A stretch of 64,000 nucleotides of DNA from Sphingopyxis fribergensis (GCF_000803645.1 NZ_CP009123.1:144589-208588), one strand, 5' to 3'. Numbered from the stretch's first letter, positions 8,567 through 17,940 are shown. Numbers and translations are program-made. Notes: a model not told the origin generated them from the letters alone.

Positions 8567-9706
8567 TCACCCAAATCGCTTGGCCCCGGCCAAGGCCTTT
8601 TCGGCATCGGAGACCAGATCGCGCATCACCTCGGCCGCGGGCCGGACCGACTTGATCAGCCCGATGCCCTGTCCCGCAAAACCGGGAAGCACATCCATGC
8701 GCTTGTCGCGGATCGCCGCTGCCATGACCGGGCCGGCGACCATCGATTGGTACGGCATGGGTAATGGCTCTTTGCCGGCCTCGATCCAGGCATTGGCCCA
8801 CTTGTTGGCGATCATCCGGGCCGGTTTGCCGGTAATCGATCGACTGACCACCGTGTCGCCATCGCCGCCTTCGGCGATGGCCTGCTTCTGGAAATCCTCG
8901 ATCCCTGCCTCGTCAGTTGCCAGGAATGCCGTTCCTACCCAAGCCCCTTCCGCACCCAACATGAAGGCCGCTGCCACGCCGCGACCGTCAGTGATGCCGC
9001 CAGCGCCGAGCACCGGAACCCGATCGCCAACGGCATCGACCACCTGGGGGATCAGCGATATCGTCCCGACCGGCGAATTGTGCCCGCCGCCATCGTGGCC
9101 TTGCGCGACGATCATGTCGATCCCCGACTCTACAACCTGCAATGCATGTTTGACTTTGCCCACCACTGCCATGACGATCGTGCCGTTGGCGTGAAGGCGG
9201 TCCATCCACGGTCCGGGATTGCCCAATCCCGCCGCATAGACGGGCACCTTTTCCTCGATCACCACTTCCATCTGCGCCTCGAAGAATTCCTTCGAGAACA
9301 GCGGCGGGCCGCCCTCGCTTTCCGCCCCGGCGGCGGCGCGCATCGCTGCGATGGGATCGACCTCATCCAGTCCTTCGCTGGACATGAAATCGCGAGCGAA
9401 CTGCTGGTATTCGCCGAACACCGCCATCGGATCTGCGGGGGCTGCACCGGTTTCCGGAGCTTTGCCCCGGCGGACCGAAGCCGGCAGCAAGGTATCGACG
9501 CCAAAAGGTTTGTCGGTGAGCGCGCGCGTCTCGCGGATCCAGCTGCGCAGGCGTTCGGGTGAGCAGGCTGCCGCTCCCAGCACGCCCAGACCGCCTGCAT
9601 TCGACACGGCGGCCGCCAGGGCGGGGACACTTGCTCCGCCCATCCCGGCCAGGACGATGGGATGTTCGATCCCGAGCATTCTGCAAATTCGACTGTTCAG
9701 TGCCAT
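8567..9706 (-). CDS. nitronate monooxygenase-family FMN protein
   Basis: A 379-residue TIM-barrel flavoprotein of the nitronate monooxygenase/2-nitropropane dioxygenase family. It shows LGIEHPIVLAGMGG at the N-terminus, AQGHDGGGH in the central phosphate and substrate region, and GAGGITDGRGVAAAF with GTAFLAT near the FMN phosphate site. The ATG at 9706 is chosen because GGAGAGG sits just upstream; longer in-frame starts lack a ribosome site. Family members include true nitronate oxidases and enoyl-reductase-like enzymes. It is the first structural gene after the GntR regulator, and its job in the proposed pathway is not clear. An oxidoreductase acting on an unsaturated CoA ester is one possibility. 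Confidence 0.85.
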   Translation of the reverse strand: MALNSRICRMLGIEHPIVLAGMGGASVPALAAAVSNAGGLGVLGAAACSPERLRSWIRETRALTDKPFGVDTLLPASVRRGKAPETGAAPADPMAVFGEYQQFARDFMSSEGLDEVDPIAAMRAAAGAESEGGPPLFSKEFFEAQMEVVIEEKVPVYAAGLGNPGPWMDRLHANGTIVMAVVGKVKHALQVVESGIDMIVAQGHDGGGHNSPVGTISLIPQVVDAVGDRVPVLGAGGITDGRGVAAAFMLGAEGAWVGTAFLATDEAGIEDFQKQAIAEGGDGDTVVSRSITGKPARMIANKWANAWIEAGKEPLPMPYQSMVAGPVMAAAIRDKRMDVLPGFAGQGIGLIKSVRPAAEVMRDLVSDAEKALAGAKRFG

Positions 9707-9737
9707 TGCCCTCTCCATCCAAACCCGTTTGGCCGAT

Positions 9738-10505
9738 CTAAGCCACCTCTCCCCACTGCACCTTTTGCGCCACAAGTTCGGGGCTTCGTTCGGCCAGATA
9801 TTCGGAAGAACCCTTGACGAGCCGCTCCATATGGCGGCGGGCGGCGTCGGAATCACACAGGCGAACCGCACTCAGAATGCGGGCCAGGCAGCGCAACTGG
9901 TTGGCCCGTTCCTGTGCGGAATAGCCAAGCTCCACCGCCATGTCGCGGGTCAGCAGATGCAGAGCTGAAGTGAGCAATCCAAAGGTCGGGTTGCCGCTGG
10001 CCCAGCCTAGCAGGTCGTGAAAGCGGCGGTTGGTTTCCTCGAAAGCAGCAGTTTCGCTGTCACGTTCAAGCTGGGCATAACAATCAGAAAGCGCGGCCAG
10101 ATCGGCATTGGTCGCTCGCTCTGCCGCCCGCGCCGCCATGTCAGGCGCAATTGCTTCGCGCAATTCGAGCAGCGCGCGCAGATCGGTGTCCATAAATTGC
10201 AGGATCAGCGAGAGCGAACTGGCGAAATCCCGGGTTTGCGGTCGCGATACCACAGGACCACCGCCCCTGCCGAGCTGGAGATGAATAACGCCCTGGAGTT
10301 CGAGGAACCTGAGCGCCTCGCGCAACGTCGCGCGCGCCACCTCGTAGCGCGCGAGCATGTCTTCCTCTTGAGGCAGCCTGTCACCGATTTCCCGTGCATT
10401 CGACTGGATGTCCAGAACGATTGCCTGTGCAACCTGCAATGCGCGCTTGGCCTTGATTGCGGCAACCGTGCCGGGATTTAGTGAGGCGTTCGATTTCGAA
10501 ATCAT
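9738..10505 (-). CDS. GntR/FadR-family transcriptional regulator
   Basis: A 255-residue regulator with an N-terminal winged helix-turn-helix (about 27-86, including LPQEEDMLARYEVARATLREAL split around the recognition helix) and a C-terminal all-helical FCD ligand domain (about 95-240). FCD domains bind carboxylic acids or acyl-CoAs, often with a metal held by Asp and His. It lies 31 bases upstream of the flavoprotein gene in the same direction and is divergent from the P450 operon across 210 bases. It is therefore the natural regulator of both the leftward catabolic operon and the P450 genes. Repression relieved by an acyl-CoA or acid intermediate is inferred from the family. Confidence 0.9.
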   Translation of the reverse strand: MISKSNASLNPGTVAAIKAKRALQVAQAIVLDIQSNAREIGDRLPQEEDMLARYEVARATLREALRFLELQGVIHLQLGRGGGPVVSRPQTRDFASSLSLILQFMDTDLRALLELREAIAPDMAARAAERATNADLAALSDCYAQLERDSETAAFEETNRRFHDLLGWASGNPTFGLLTSALHLLTRDMAVELGYSAQERANQLRCLARILSAVRLCDSDAARRHMERLVKGSSEYLAERSPELVAQKVQWGEVA

Positions 10506-10627
10506 AAAAAGGGTATAAGCATTAATTCATTGCGATGTCTAGGCTCAAATTATCCATCGGGCACTGGCTTGAATACAGCAGAAATCCGGACGCTCTCGCC
10601 TTGACCCCTACGTTAGGCAGTTCATGC

Positions 10628-10655
10628 TTGAGGGAAAGGCGTAAAAGCTGATAAT
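10628..10655 (+). promoter_or_regulatory. candidate promoter for the P450 operon
   Basis: In the 210-base gap between the GntR gene and the P450 gene, TTGAGG (10628-10633) and GATAAT (10650-10655) are separated by 16 bases and point toward the P450 start 60 bases downstream. No clear GntR palindrome was found. This is a pattern match only. Confidence 0.35.
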
Positions 10656-10715
10656 CTTTATTGACTCGTGCGACCCATTTGGCTAGCAGCTGACGCATCA
10701 GGAAAGGGCAGATGC

Positions 10716-11969
10716 ATGGCAACCTCGGCAGTCCATAACCAAACCGTCGATTCCATTCCGCTGGGCGAGATCAATGTCGCCAATCCGTACCTCTTCCAAA
10801 ATGACACGGTGGGGGAATATTTTTCCCGGCTTCGCCGCGAAGACCCGGTCCACTATTGCGCAGAGAGCCGGTTCGGACCCTATTGGTCGGTGACCAAGTT
10901 CAACGACATCATGGCGGTCGATACCAACCACAAGGTCTTTTCGTCGGAAGCCAAGCTGGGCGGCATCTCGGTCCAGGACATGCACAGCGACGAAAGCGCG
11001 CTTGAGCTTGAAATGTTTATCGCGATGGATCAGCCCAAGCACGATCAGCAGCGCAAGGCTGTAAGTCCTGTTGTCGCGCCTTCGAACCTGCTCCTGCTTG
11101 AACCGATCATCCGCGAACGGGCAGGCTCCATCCTCGATGCACTGCCCGTTGGAGAAGAGATCGACTGGGTCAAGCTGGTCTCGGTCGAACTTACCACCAT
11201 GACGCTTGCGACGATTTTCAATTTTCCCTGGGAGGAACGGGCCAAGCTCACACGTTGGTCGGATGTCACCACCGCATCGCCAGAGACTGGCATAGTTGAA
11301 TCGTTTGAGCAGCGTCGCGAGGAACTCATCGAGTGCGCGATGTATTTCAAGGGCCTGTGGGACCAGCGGATCGACCAGCCCGGCGGCAACGACCTGATAT
11401 CGATGATGGCGCATTCCCCGGCGACCCGCGACATGCCCTTCCTGGAATTTCTCGGTAATCTGTTGCTGTTGATCGTGGGCGGTAACGACACCACCCGCAA
11501 TTCGATCAGCGGCGGGGTCCTGGCCCTCAACCAGAACCCTGGCGAATATCAGAAATTGCGGAACAATCCGGCGCTCGTTTCAAGCATGATCCCCGAGATC
11601 ATCCGCTGGCAGACCCCGCTGACCCATATGCGCCGCACCGCGCTTGAGGACGTGAAGATTGGCGGGAAGCAGATCAGAAAAGGTGACAAGGTGGTGATGT
11701 GGTATCTCTCGGGCAACCGCGACGACACCGTGATCGACCGGGCCGAAGAGTTCATCATCGATCGCGAAAATCCGCGCCACCATCTCTCGTTCGGGTTCGG
11801 TATCCACCGCTGCATGGGCAACCGTTTGGCCGAATTGCAACTTCGCATCATCTGGGAGGAAATCCTCAAGCGCTACAGCTTCGTCGAAGTTGTCGGCGAA
11901 CCCGAGCGGCTACTGTCGAATCTGGTGCGCGGGATCACCCGGCTGCCGGTGAAGCTCCACGTGCACTAA
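10716..11969 (+). CDS. cytochrome P450, CYP153 family alkane/fatty-acid hydroxylase
   Basis: A 417-residue soluble P450. The oxygen-activating I-helix motif GGNDTT is at 255-260, an EIIRWQTP segment with the ExxR pair at about 294-297, and the heme loop [15 protein letters not shown] at 359-373 with Cys366 as the iron ligand. The run through [12 protein letters not shown], the [14 protein letters not shown] segment and the heme loop match CYP153 enzymes as I recall them. CYP153 enzymes hydroxylate the terminal carbon of alkanes, cyclic alkyl chains and fatty acids. The ATG at 10716 follows AGGAAAGGGC and is preferred over one 16 codons upstream. A ferredoxin gene follows after 34 bases; no dedicated ferredoxin reductase is adjacent. 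Other P450 families are possible but fit less well. Confidence 0.88.
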   Translation: MATSAVHNQTVDSIPLGEINVANPYLFQNDTVGEYFSRLRREDPVHYCAESRFGPYWSVTKFNDIMAVDTNHKVFSSEAKLGGISVQDMHSDESALELEMFIAMDQPKHDQQRKAVSPVVAPSNLLLLEPIIRERAGSILDALPVGEEIDWVKLVSVELTTMTLATIFNFPWEERAKLTRWSDVTTASPETGIVESFEQRREELIECAMYFKGLWDQRIDQPGGNDLISMMAHSPATRDMPFLEFLGNLLLLIVGGNDTTRNSISGGVLALNQNPGEYQKLRNNPALVSSMIPEIIRWQTPLTHMRRTALEDVKIGGKQIRKGDKVVMWYLSGNRDDTVIDRAEEFIIDRENPRHHLSFGFGIHRCMGNRLAELQLRIIWEEILKRYSFVEVVGEPERLLSNLVRGITRLPVKLHVH

Positions 11970-12003
11970 AGCCCTGATTTCGCTTGAAATACGGAACATC
12001 GAA

Positions 12004-12330
12004 ATGATCAAAGTGACTTTTGTTTCCGCCGATGGCACCCGTCGAACGGTTGAAATAGACGAGGGGCTCAGCGCTCGTGAAGCCGCCCTATTCAACAGTG
12101 TGCCGGGGATCGACGGCGATTGCGGCGGGGTCTGTGCCTGCGCCACGTGCCATGTCCATGTCGACCTGGCCTGGATGGATCGGGTCGGGCCGCCGGAAGA
12201 AGGCGGCATGGAGAGCGATCTGATCCAGTTCGCTGAGGGGACGACCGAGACTAGTCGCCTCGCCTGCCAGATTTCGATGGTCCCCGAACTCGATGGCTTG
12301 GTGCTGCATCTGCCAGAACTTCAGCACTGA
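12004..12330 (+). CDS. [2Fe-2S] ferredoxin (adrenodoxin/CYP153 partner type)
   Basis: A 108-residue vertebrate-type ferredoxin with the cluster ligands in the expected spacing: C40-x5-C46-x2-C49 and C88 (in RLACQI). It would pass single electrons to the P450 encoded 34 bases upstream, as in typical CYP153 three-component systems. The matching NADH-dependent ferredoxin reductase is not adjacent. The AlkT-like reductase at 18102-19331 belongs to the same structural family and could stand in, but that is inference. It ends 10 bases before the hydrolase gene, so the genes form one transcription unit. Confidence 0.92.
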   Translation: MIKVTFVSADGTRRTVEIDEGLSAREAALFNSVPGIDGDCGGVCACATCHVHVDLAWMDRVGPPEEGGMESDLIQFAEGTTETSRLACQISMVPELDGLVLHLPELQH

Positions 12331-12340
12331 GCAATACGCC

Positions 12341-13198
12341 ATGCACATGACGTTTGACGGAAGCGGCGGCATCTCCATCGCCGCAAGCCTTGTCGGCGAT
12401 GGCCTTGGTCGACCGCCAGTCTTACTGGCGCATGGCGGGGGGCAGACCCGGCGAACCTGGCGCAAGACGATGCAGCAATTGGCGCAGCACGGTTATCGTT
12501 CGTTGGCGATCGACATGCGCGGCCATGGCGAGAGCGACTGGGCAGCCCCTGACCAATACCGCTTTGCCGATTTCGGCAAGGACATCCTAGCTGTATGCGA
12601 CAGGTTGGACCAGCGGCCGCATGTGATCGGTGCATCGCTTGGCGGATTGGCCGCACTTGTAGCGGAAGGCGCGGTCCGACCGGGCAGCTTTGCGTCGCTG
12701 ACGCTGGTCGATGTTGCGCCGGAAATGGACCCGGAGGGCGTTTCGCGAATTGTCGGATTCATGAACGCCCATGTGGAGCGCGGCTTCGCGTCATACGACG
12801 AAGCCGCGGAGGCGATCGCAGACTATATGCCGAACCGCGAGAAGCGAGGCGCCAGCGAGGGTCTGAAGAGCTATCTCCGCCTCGACGCTGACCAGCGTTA
12901 CCGCTGGCATTGGGATCCTGGTTTTCTGAATCACATGGCCGCGCGCCGCGAACAGGACTATGCCCAAGCCCAGGCGGCTGCATGCGCCCTCGCGCTACCG
13001 GTCCACCTGGTGCGGGGCGGATCGAGCGACCTGATCTCCCTTGAGGCTGCGAAACGATTTGTCGCGACGGTGCCCGGCGCGCAGTTCACCGATGTCTCCG
13101 GCGCGGGACACATGGTCGTCGGTGACGACAACGACGTCTTCAGCAGGGCAATTCTCGAATTCCTCGAAAGCCAGGCCGAACCGGAGACAATCGCGTGA
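12341..13198 (+). CDS. alpha/beta hydrolase
   Basis: A 285-residue alpha/beta-fold hydrolase. An HGGGQTRRTW oxyanion region is at about 31-40, the nucleophile elbow GASLGG at 97-102 with Ser99 as the likely nucleophile, and a C-terminal GAGHMVVGDD supplies the histidine. The start at 12341 gives the usual N-terminus of the family; the ribosome site is weak and coupling to the ferredoxin gene is likely. The stop codon overlaps the GTG of the thioesterase gene by four bases. It may hydrolyse an ester or a CoA-linked or lactone intermediate in the P450 branch. The fold is certain and the substrate unknown. Confidence 0.85.
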   Translation: MHMTFDGSGGISIAASLVGDGLGRPPVLLAHGGGQTRRTWRKTMQQLAQHGYRSLAIDMRGHGESDWAAPDQYRFADFGKDILAVCDRLDQRPHVIGASLGGLAALVAEGAVRPGSFASLTLVDVAPEMDPEGVSRIVGFMNAHVERGFASYDEAAEAIADYMPNREKRGASEGLKSYLRLDADQRYRWHWDPGFLNHMAARREQDYAQAQAAACALALPVHLVRGGSSDLISLEAAKRFVATVPGAQFTDVSGAGHMVVGDDNDVFSRAILEFLESQAEPETIA

Positions 13199-13587
13199 CA
13201 CTCGAAGATCTTAACCGCACACTGTTGGTCGCGCCGTTTCACCGGTGGCTGAACCTGCGAATGGTCAAAGCGGATGCCGAACACATTCTGATCGAAATGC
13301 CGTGGCGGGACGAGATGATCTCCAACCCGACGCTGCCGTCAATGCACGGCGGAATTCTTGCCTCGCTGATCGATCTGACAGGTTTCTACACTGTCCTCGC
13401 GTCAGGAAGCATGTCCAAGTCCACCGCCGATCTGAGGGTTGATTACCACCGGGCGGCGAGCCGCCAGACGCTCCTTGCCGAAGGGCGCCTGATCAAGGCC
13501 GGAAGATCGTTAAGCGTGGCCGACGTACGCATTCACGATGAAGCCGGAACACTGGTCGCCAGCGGTCGCGGGGCATACAATATGTAG
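13195..13587 (+). CDS. PaaI-like hotdog-fold thioesterase
   Basis: A 130-residue single hotdog-domain protein beginning at GTG within a GTGA overlap with the hydrolase gene. The segment LPSMHGGILASLIDLTG contains the HGG motif that marks PaaI/YbgC-like acyl-CoA thioesterases, which act as tetramers and release CoA from stalled or aromatic acyl-CoAs. It closes the P450 operon. About 120 bases later begins the IS3 remnant; between them is a five-pair CCGAC/GTCGG hairpin with a TTCG loop (13610-13623) but no T tract, so it is not called a terminator. Confidence 0.82.
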   Translation: MTLEDLNRTLLVAPFHRWLNLRMVKADAEHILIEMPWRDEMISNPTLPSMHGGILASLIDLTGFYTVLASGSMSKSTADLRVDYHRAASRQTLLAEGRLIKAGRSLSVADVRIHDEAGTLVASGRGAYNM

Positions 13588-13752
13588 TTGGCATTGTCGC
13601 ACGCTCAAACCGACTTCGGTCGGGGTCGAGATCACTGATATTGGCTAACATCCTGGAGAGCATGGAGCGCATTTTGATCTGATCCCGAAAAGCTGGATCA
13701 TTTTGAGTTAGAGTTTTTCGCCGTAGTCTCCCCTGGCTGGGAGGAGCGAAGG

Positions 13753-14022
13753 ATGATGAAGGCATCCAGATTCTCAAACGCGTAGAAGGCGTTCATTCTG
13801 AAACAGGGCGCGGATGGCGTTCCGGTGGCAGACATCTGCCGCAGGGCCGGGATCAGCCAGGCGACCTGCTTCAACTGGAAGAAGAAGTATGACGGCATGC
13901 TGCCGCCGGATATGCGTCGACTGAAGCAGTTCGAGGACGAAAATGCGAAGCTGCGCAAGCTCGTGGCGGACCTGTCCCTGGACAAGGAGATGCTGCAGGA
14001 TGTCATTCGCCGACAACTGTGA
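13753..14022 (+). pseudogene. IS3-family transposase OrfA with internal amber stop
   Basis: OrfA of the IS3 element, read from ATG at 13753. It encodes the helix-turn-helix part (ICRRAGISQATCFNWKKKYDG) and the leucine-zipper region ending LSLDKEMLQDVIRRQL. Codon 11 is TAG (13783-13785) where family members usually have a glutamine codon. Downstream translation could restart only at an internal codon near 13825. The end overlaps OrfB by four bases, as usual for the family. Confidence 0.85.
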
Positions 14023-14840
14023 GGCCTGCTCGTAAACGCGAGCTGGTGAACGGGGTTCGCAGTGATTGGGGCGTGTCGAACCGCCGGGCTTGCCAGGTTC
14101 TGGAGATGGACACCTCAACCTACCACTGCAAATCCCGCCGCCGCGAGCAGGCCGGCATTGAAGCCCGCATCCGTGAGATTTGCGAGACCCGCGCCCGCTA
14201 CGGCTACCGGCGGGTGCACGTTCTTCTTCGCCATGAAGGCTGGGAGATCAAAATGAAGCTAACGCACAGGATTTACAACGAGTTGGGCCTCCAACTGCGT
14301 AACAAGACGCCCAAGCGAAGGGTGAAGGCGAAGCTGAGGGAAGACCACTGCGCGGCCTCCCGCGAGAATGGTGTGTGGGGCATGGATTCGTCCATGACCA
14401 GTTGGCGACAGGCCGCAAGATCCGCGTACTGACGGAGGTCGTCCACCACATCACGTCAGCGCTTCAGCTAACGTGGCAAAGACGTCGTCCAGACCCTCGA
14501 GGTGACCTGCGCCATGGTTGGCTATCCGAAGACGATCCGGGTCGACCAGGGCTCCGAGTTCATCAGCCGCGACCTGGACCTGTGGGCCTATGCCAACGAC
14601 GTCACGCTGGACTTCTCCCGGCCCGGCAAGCCGACAGACAATGCCTACATCGAAGCGTTCAACGGGCGGTTCCGGGCGGAGTGCCTGAACACACACTGGT
14701 TCCTGACGTTTGCAGATGCCCGCGAAAAGTTGGAGGAGTGGCGCAGATACTACAACGAGGATCGGCCGCATGGTTCCATCGGCAACAAGCCCCCGATCAC
14801 GCTGGTAAATCCCGGTGGCGCACCCAGCCCGTCACCGTGA
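14019..14840 (+). pseudogene. IS3-family transposase OrfB, frameshifted and deleted
   Basis: OrfB carries the DDE integrase core but is broken. The frame from 14019 runs through a normal N-terminus (RARYGYRRVHVLL) until about 14385, where one base appears missing before the codons for FVHDQLATGRKIRVLT. Around 14425-14465 roughly 20 bases expected in the family are absent or scrambled, and TAA at 14469-14471 interrupts the frame. The original frame then resumes and reads [16 protein letters not shown] and [16 protein letters not shown], the second Asp and the Glu of the DDE triad, to the stop at 14840. Inactive. Confidence 0.88.
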
Positions 14841-15084
14841 TCAAGGCCGGGAAACTCTAACCCCGGGTGGTCCTGAGAATGGTGTAGGATCAGCAAGGCG
14901 GAAAACTCTAGACCGGAACGGTCCAAGGTTGGGCAGTAGTGTAGAAGGAGCCGGACTCTACCTCTGAATGGTAACAATCAGGGGCGCACGTCATCTGGTC
15001 CGACCGCCTCGACCTCGATGCCGAAAGCCACCTGCCGCTGCACACAAAACTGCAACTGTGTATCTGTGTCCGAATAATGCACAG

Positions 15085-15234
15085 GGGCCTATCCGAATAA
15101 TTCAGCGCGGAAACCACCGTCGCGCGAAACGCCTCGAAATCAACAACCCGCGCCAGCACTTCCAGCGAATCGCCATCCGCCGACAACATCATCTTGTGGT
15201 CCGATAAGCCGAAAAGCCCCGATTGCCGCATCAT
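15085..15234 (-). pseudogene. IS5-family transposase N-terminal fragment
   Basis: Fifty codons starting ATG ATG at 15234 read as the N-terminus of an IS5-family transposase, with GLFGLSDH, LSADGDSLEVLARVVDFEAF and VVSALNYSD. The similarity stops abruptly near 15085, and the frame then runs into unrelated sequence. The rest of the gene is missing. It lies 66 bases beyond the alkS stop, on the left edge of the alk cluster. Between 14911 and 15084 nothing else was recognised. Confidence 0.75.
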
Positions 15235-15300
15235 TCGATACCATGATACGGAGCGATTGAATCATCCGTCAGCCAATTGGCGAGCGTTGAATAGAAATGT

Positions 15301-17940
15301 TCATTTGTGAAAAAGTTTCATACTATCTGCTAATAATATCGCCTGGACGCGATTTTTAACTCCAAACTTGGAAAATATGTTGTGGACATGCCATTTAACT
15401 GTGTCTTCGCTAATTCTGTGTTTTAGGGCGATCTCGCGATTTGAAAGACCTTCTTTGATCTTCTGGAGAATTGCCAATTCCTTTCTCGTAAGGATAGCAT
15501 TTTTGATTTCTTTTGATGTGAAGGCAGGATAATCATTTAACTCGATGCGGTGGCTGCCAAAATCCTGATCGCCTGGCAGGAGATCGAGCAGCGGTATCGA
15601 GCTTGGTCCTAAAAATTCCAGATATTGACGCTCGTCAAGCAACGTTCGAAAACATCCCTTTCGTGCGGCGATATCGATGGCATCCGCTACGCGTTGCTCG
15701 GCAACCGCCAACCTTTCTGTTGCCGCATTGGCGCCTGCGAGGCACATCAGAGCTGAAATTTCCAGCCTGTTCGATTGGCTGCGACGCGCGTGATCCAACG
15801 TGGCGCTCGCTAACCGGCTCGACAGATGATGCTTCCCTTTTCGCGCTGCGATACGAGCTTCCGCGAGCGACCTCATGGCGCGTAAACATGGGCCGTGTGA
15901 TGTCTGAAAAACAGGCTCGCTTTGCGCCGGCAAGATCGCAATGGCCTCGTCGGGGCCATCCAGGACCAGTAGATTGGCCAGGGCAAGACGCGCGAGCACA
16001 TCAAGACGCGGGAAGGTGCATTCCCTTGCGATCAGGCGCGCTTCCCAAAGGAGTTCGCTGGCGACTCTCCGGTCGCCTTCGCGATTGGCGATGGCTGCCG
16101 CAGTACGAAAGGCCGAAAAGAGGAAATCGACCACGCCGTGTTGACGTACGAAATCCAGAATATTATCAACCCGCGAAGCGATACCGTCAAGTTGGTTCGT
16201 CTCGTATCGTAGTTCAAGCTCCAGTATTTCCAGGAGATTGGCAGAGAACGGTGTGGCATTGATCTGGGCTATGTTGTCGTTTCGCGCACATCTAAGGCGC
16301 TCGGCGGCGCCTTGCATATTGCCCCGCGAAATGTCGCTGTAGATTATCGCGCTGTGAAGCCAGCCGAGCGCATACCGATGGTCGGCGACGATGTTGACGG
16401 CGGATGCTTCAATACTCAATTTTTCCAGGTCGTCAAACCGCCGTTCGCTGGCCGCAATAAAACACAGGCATGTGAGGATTGCCCCCCTGGAGACGAGATC
16501 AGCATCACCATTCAACTTTATCCATAACTCGCATTGCCGTCTGCTTTCGGCAAGATTGTCCGCGGTTGCTTCGCCGATCGCGGCGACGAGATCGCACCAC
16601 CACTTCGTCCGCCGCCGGGCCGTTTCGTCGGAAAGGCCGGCGCTGAGGGCGCGAAGTTCCGTCAGCAGCGCGGCCGCCTGTTTCTGGTCGTGACTGAAAA
16701 TCTGCGCCCAGGCCGATCCGACAATGATCGTTGGGTCAGAGACAGCCTCGGAGAAGCTGCGCCGCCATAACTGGATCTGATCCACCTCGCCTTGGCGCAA
16801 CGCGATGTCTATCATGCTCGTTGACGCGACCTCGGCCGCAGCGTCCAAATCGCCCGCTCGCAGATAGAGGCTGATACTTTCGCGACTATGACCGCTTGCC
16901 CGCTGCCATTGAGCAGCCCGGGCGAACAGTTCCGATTTCAGGCCGTGAAGCTCTACCGCAAACCTGTGCTCGAGAAATTCGCGGAGCAGCGGGTGAAATT
17001 CATAACATAACTGTGTTCGGTCCTGTGGGGTAAGCAGCATGCGTTCGGCGGAGAGCTTTTCGATGAAGTAGGCCCCATCGCCCCTGTTGAAAACATGGTT
17101 GAAGTAGTCGGCGGAGATCACCCCAAGGATCGAGGCGCGGATGCAGAACTCCCGCACATCACTCGGGAGACTGGCGAGTATGGCGCTGCGAAAATATCGA
17201 TCCAGATCGCTATCGCGACCGGTAACACGATCGACGACCAGACGTCCCGCAGTTGCATGATTCGTTGAAGCGGCCTGTAACAAAAGGCATAGTGGTTCCG
17301 CCCAGCCTAGTGTTCGTTTCCAGAGCAAATGGATGTCCGGTTCCGAGATGAGAATTCCGGGCTCGCCACGCGCGACTGCATTCGCTTCGACAAGCGAGAA
17401 GGCGAGCGCATCCGTCCCGACTTCCCGGAGCTGTCGCCGGGCGGCGATGCGCGCAAAGCCGATGCCCGCAGTCGTTGCTGCCACGATCTCGACGTCAGCC
17501 GGCGCAGTCAGCATGAAGTCCTCGATCTCGTCCGTCAAATCCGGATGAAACCCGATGTCGTCAAAACAGAGGAGAATAATCGATTTCGTTTGATCAATGA
17601 GTTCCTGCAACCAGGCGGCGAGAGCGTGGAGCGTCTGAGGAACGGCGCCCGGAAGCGGTGGAGGGTCATTCCCGGTGGCGCGGTATGCTGCGACTATCTG
17701 CGCATGGATGCGCTCTGCGAGCAGACGGGGATTATAATCGCATTCCTTGGCGGACGTCCAGGCCACATAGGCCCCGCCTTGACGGCGATTGGCCCAGAAC
17801 TGGGCCATCGCGACACTCTTTCCATAGCCAGAAGGCGCGCGAAGGAGGTGGCGGCGTCTAGCTTCATCAGCCATGAACAGGCGCGGGCGCGGAAGGCATC
17901 CAGACGCGAGCCTCGCTACCCGTTCATTGACACCATCCAT
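15301..17940 (-). CDS. alkS: AlkS-like LuxR/MalT-family activator of alkane genes
   Basis: An 879-residue regulator of the MalT (LAL) class, close to the length of Pseudomonas AlkS. A Walker A motif APSGYGKS is at 35-42, a STAND-type ATPase region follows, then a long helical repeat region, and a C-terminal LuxR helix-turn-helix (LTRKELAILQKIKEGLSNREIALKHRISEDTVKWH region, about 813-866). AlkS senses alkanes and activates the alkB operon. The gene lies downstream of alkT in the same direction, 161 bases apart, and divergent to alkB beyond alkT. The ATG at 17940 is preceded by AGGAGAGGAAG. Identity as AlkS rests on architecture plus its position beside a full alk set. Confidence 0.85.
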   Translation of the reverse strand: MDGVNERVARLASGCLPRPRLFMADEARRRHLLRAPSGYGKSVAMAQFWANRRQGGAYVAWTSAKECDYNPRLLAERIHAQIVAAYRATGNDPPPLPGAVPQTLHALAAWLQELIDQTKSIILLCFDDIGFHPDLTDEIEDFMLTAPADVEIVAATTAGIGFARIAARRQLREVGTDALAFSLVEANAVARGEPGILISEPDIHLLWKRTLGWAEPLCLLLQAASTNHATAGRLVVDRVTGRDSDLDRYFRSAILASLPSDVREFCIRASILGVISADYFNHVFNRGDGAYFIEKLSAERMLLTPQDRTQLCYEFHPLLREFLEHRFAVELHGLKSELFARAAQWQRASGHSRESISLYLRAGDLDAAAEVASTSMIDIALRQGEVDQIQLWRRSFSEAVSDPTIIVGSAWAQIFSHDQKQAAALLTELRALSAGLSDETARRRTKWWCDLVAAIGEATADNLAESRRQCELWIKLNGDADLVSRGAILTCLCFIAASERRFDDLEKLSIEASAVNIVADHRYALGWLHSAIIYSDISRGNMQGAAERLRCARNDNIAQINATPFSANLLEILELELRYETNQLDGIASRVDNILDFVRQHGVVDFLFSAFRTAAAIANREGDRRVASELLWEARLIARECTFPRLDVLARLALANLLVLDGPDEAIAILPAQSEPVFQTSHGPCLRAMRSLAEARIAARKGKHHLSSRLASATLDHARRSQSNRLEISALMCLAGANAATERLAVAEQRVADAIDIAARKGCFRTLLDERQYLEFLGPSSIPLLDLLPGDQDFGSHRIELNDYPAFTSKEIKNAILTRKELAILQKIKEGLSNREIALKHRISEDTVKWHVHNIFSKFGVKNRVQAILLADSMKLFHK

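Larger units (their letters stand above)
13709..14910 (+). mobile_element. degenerate IS3-family element
   Basis: A decayed IS3-family element (IS407-like by its OrfA/OrfB style). Imperfect terminal inverted repeats can be matched: TAGAGTTTTTCGCC at 13709-13722 and, inverted, at 14897-14910 with one mismatch in 14. Both transposase genes are disabled by several independent lesions, so it cannot move by itself. It forms the boundary between the P450 operon and the alk region. Related CTCTA-containing segments recur just beyond the right end. The exact outer ends are uncertain. Confidence 0.75.

Noticed and set aside
13610..13623. CCGAC-TTCG-GTCGG hairpin after the thioesterase gene as a terminator
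   Set aside because: Stable tetraloop but only five pairs and no T tract follows.
14911..15300. Intact IS5 element left of alkS
   Set aside because: Only about 50 codons of the transposase N-terminus remain and no inverted repeats were found.
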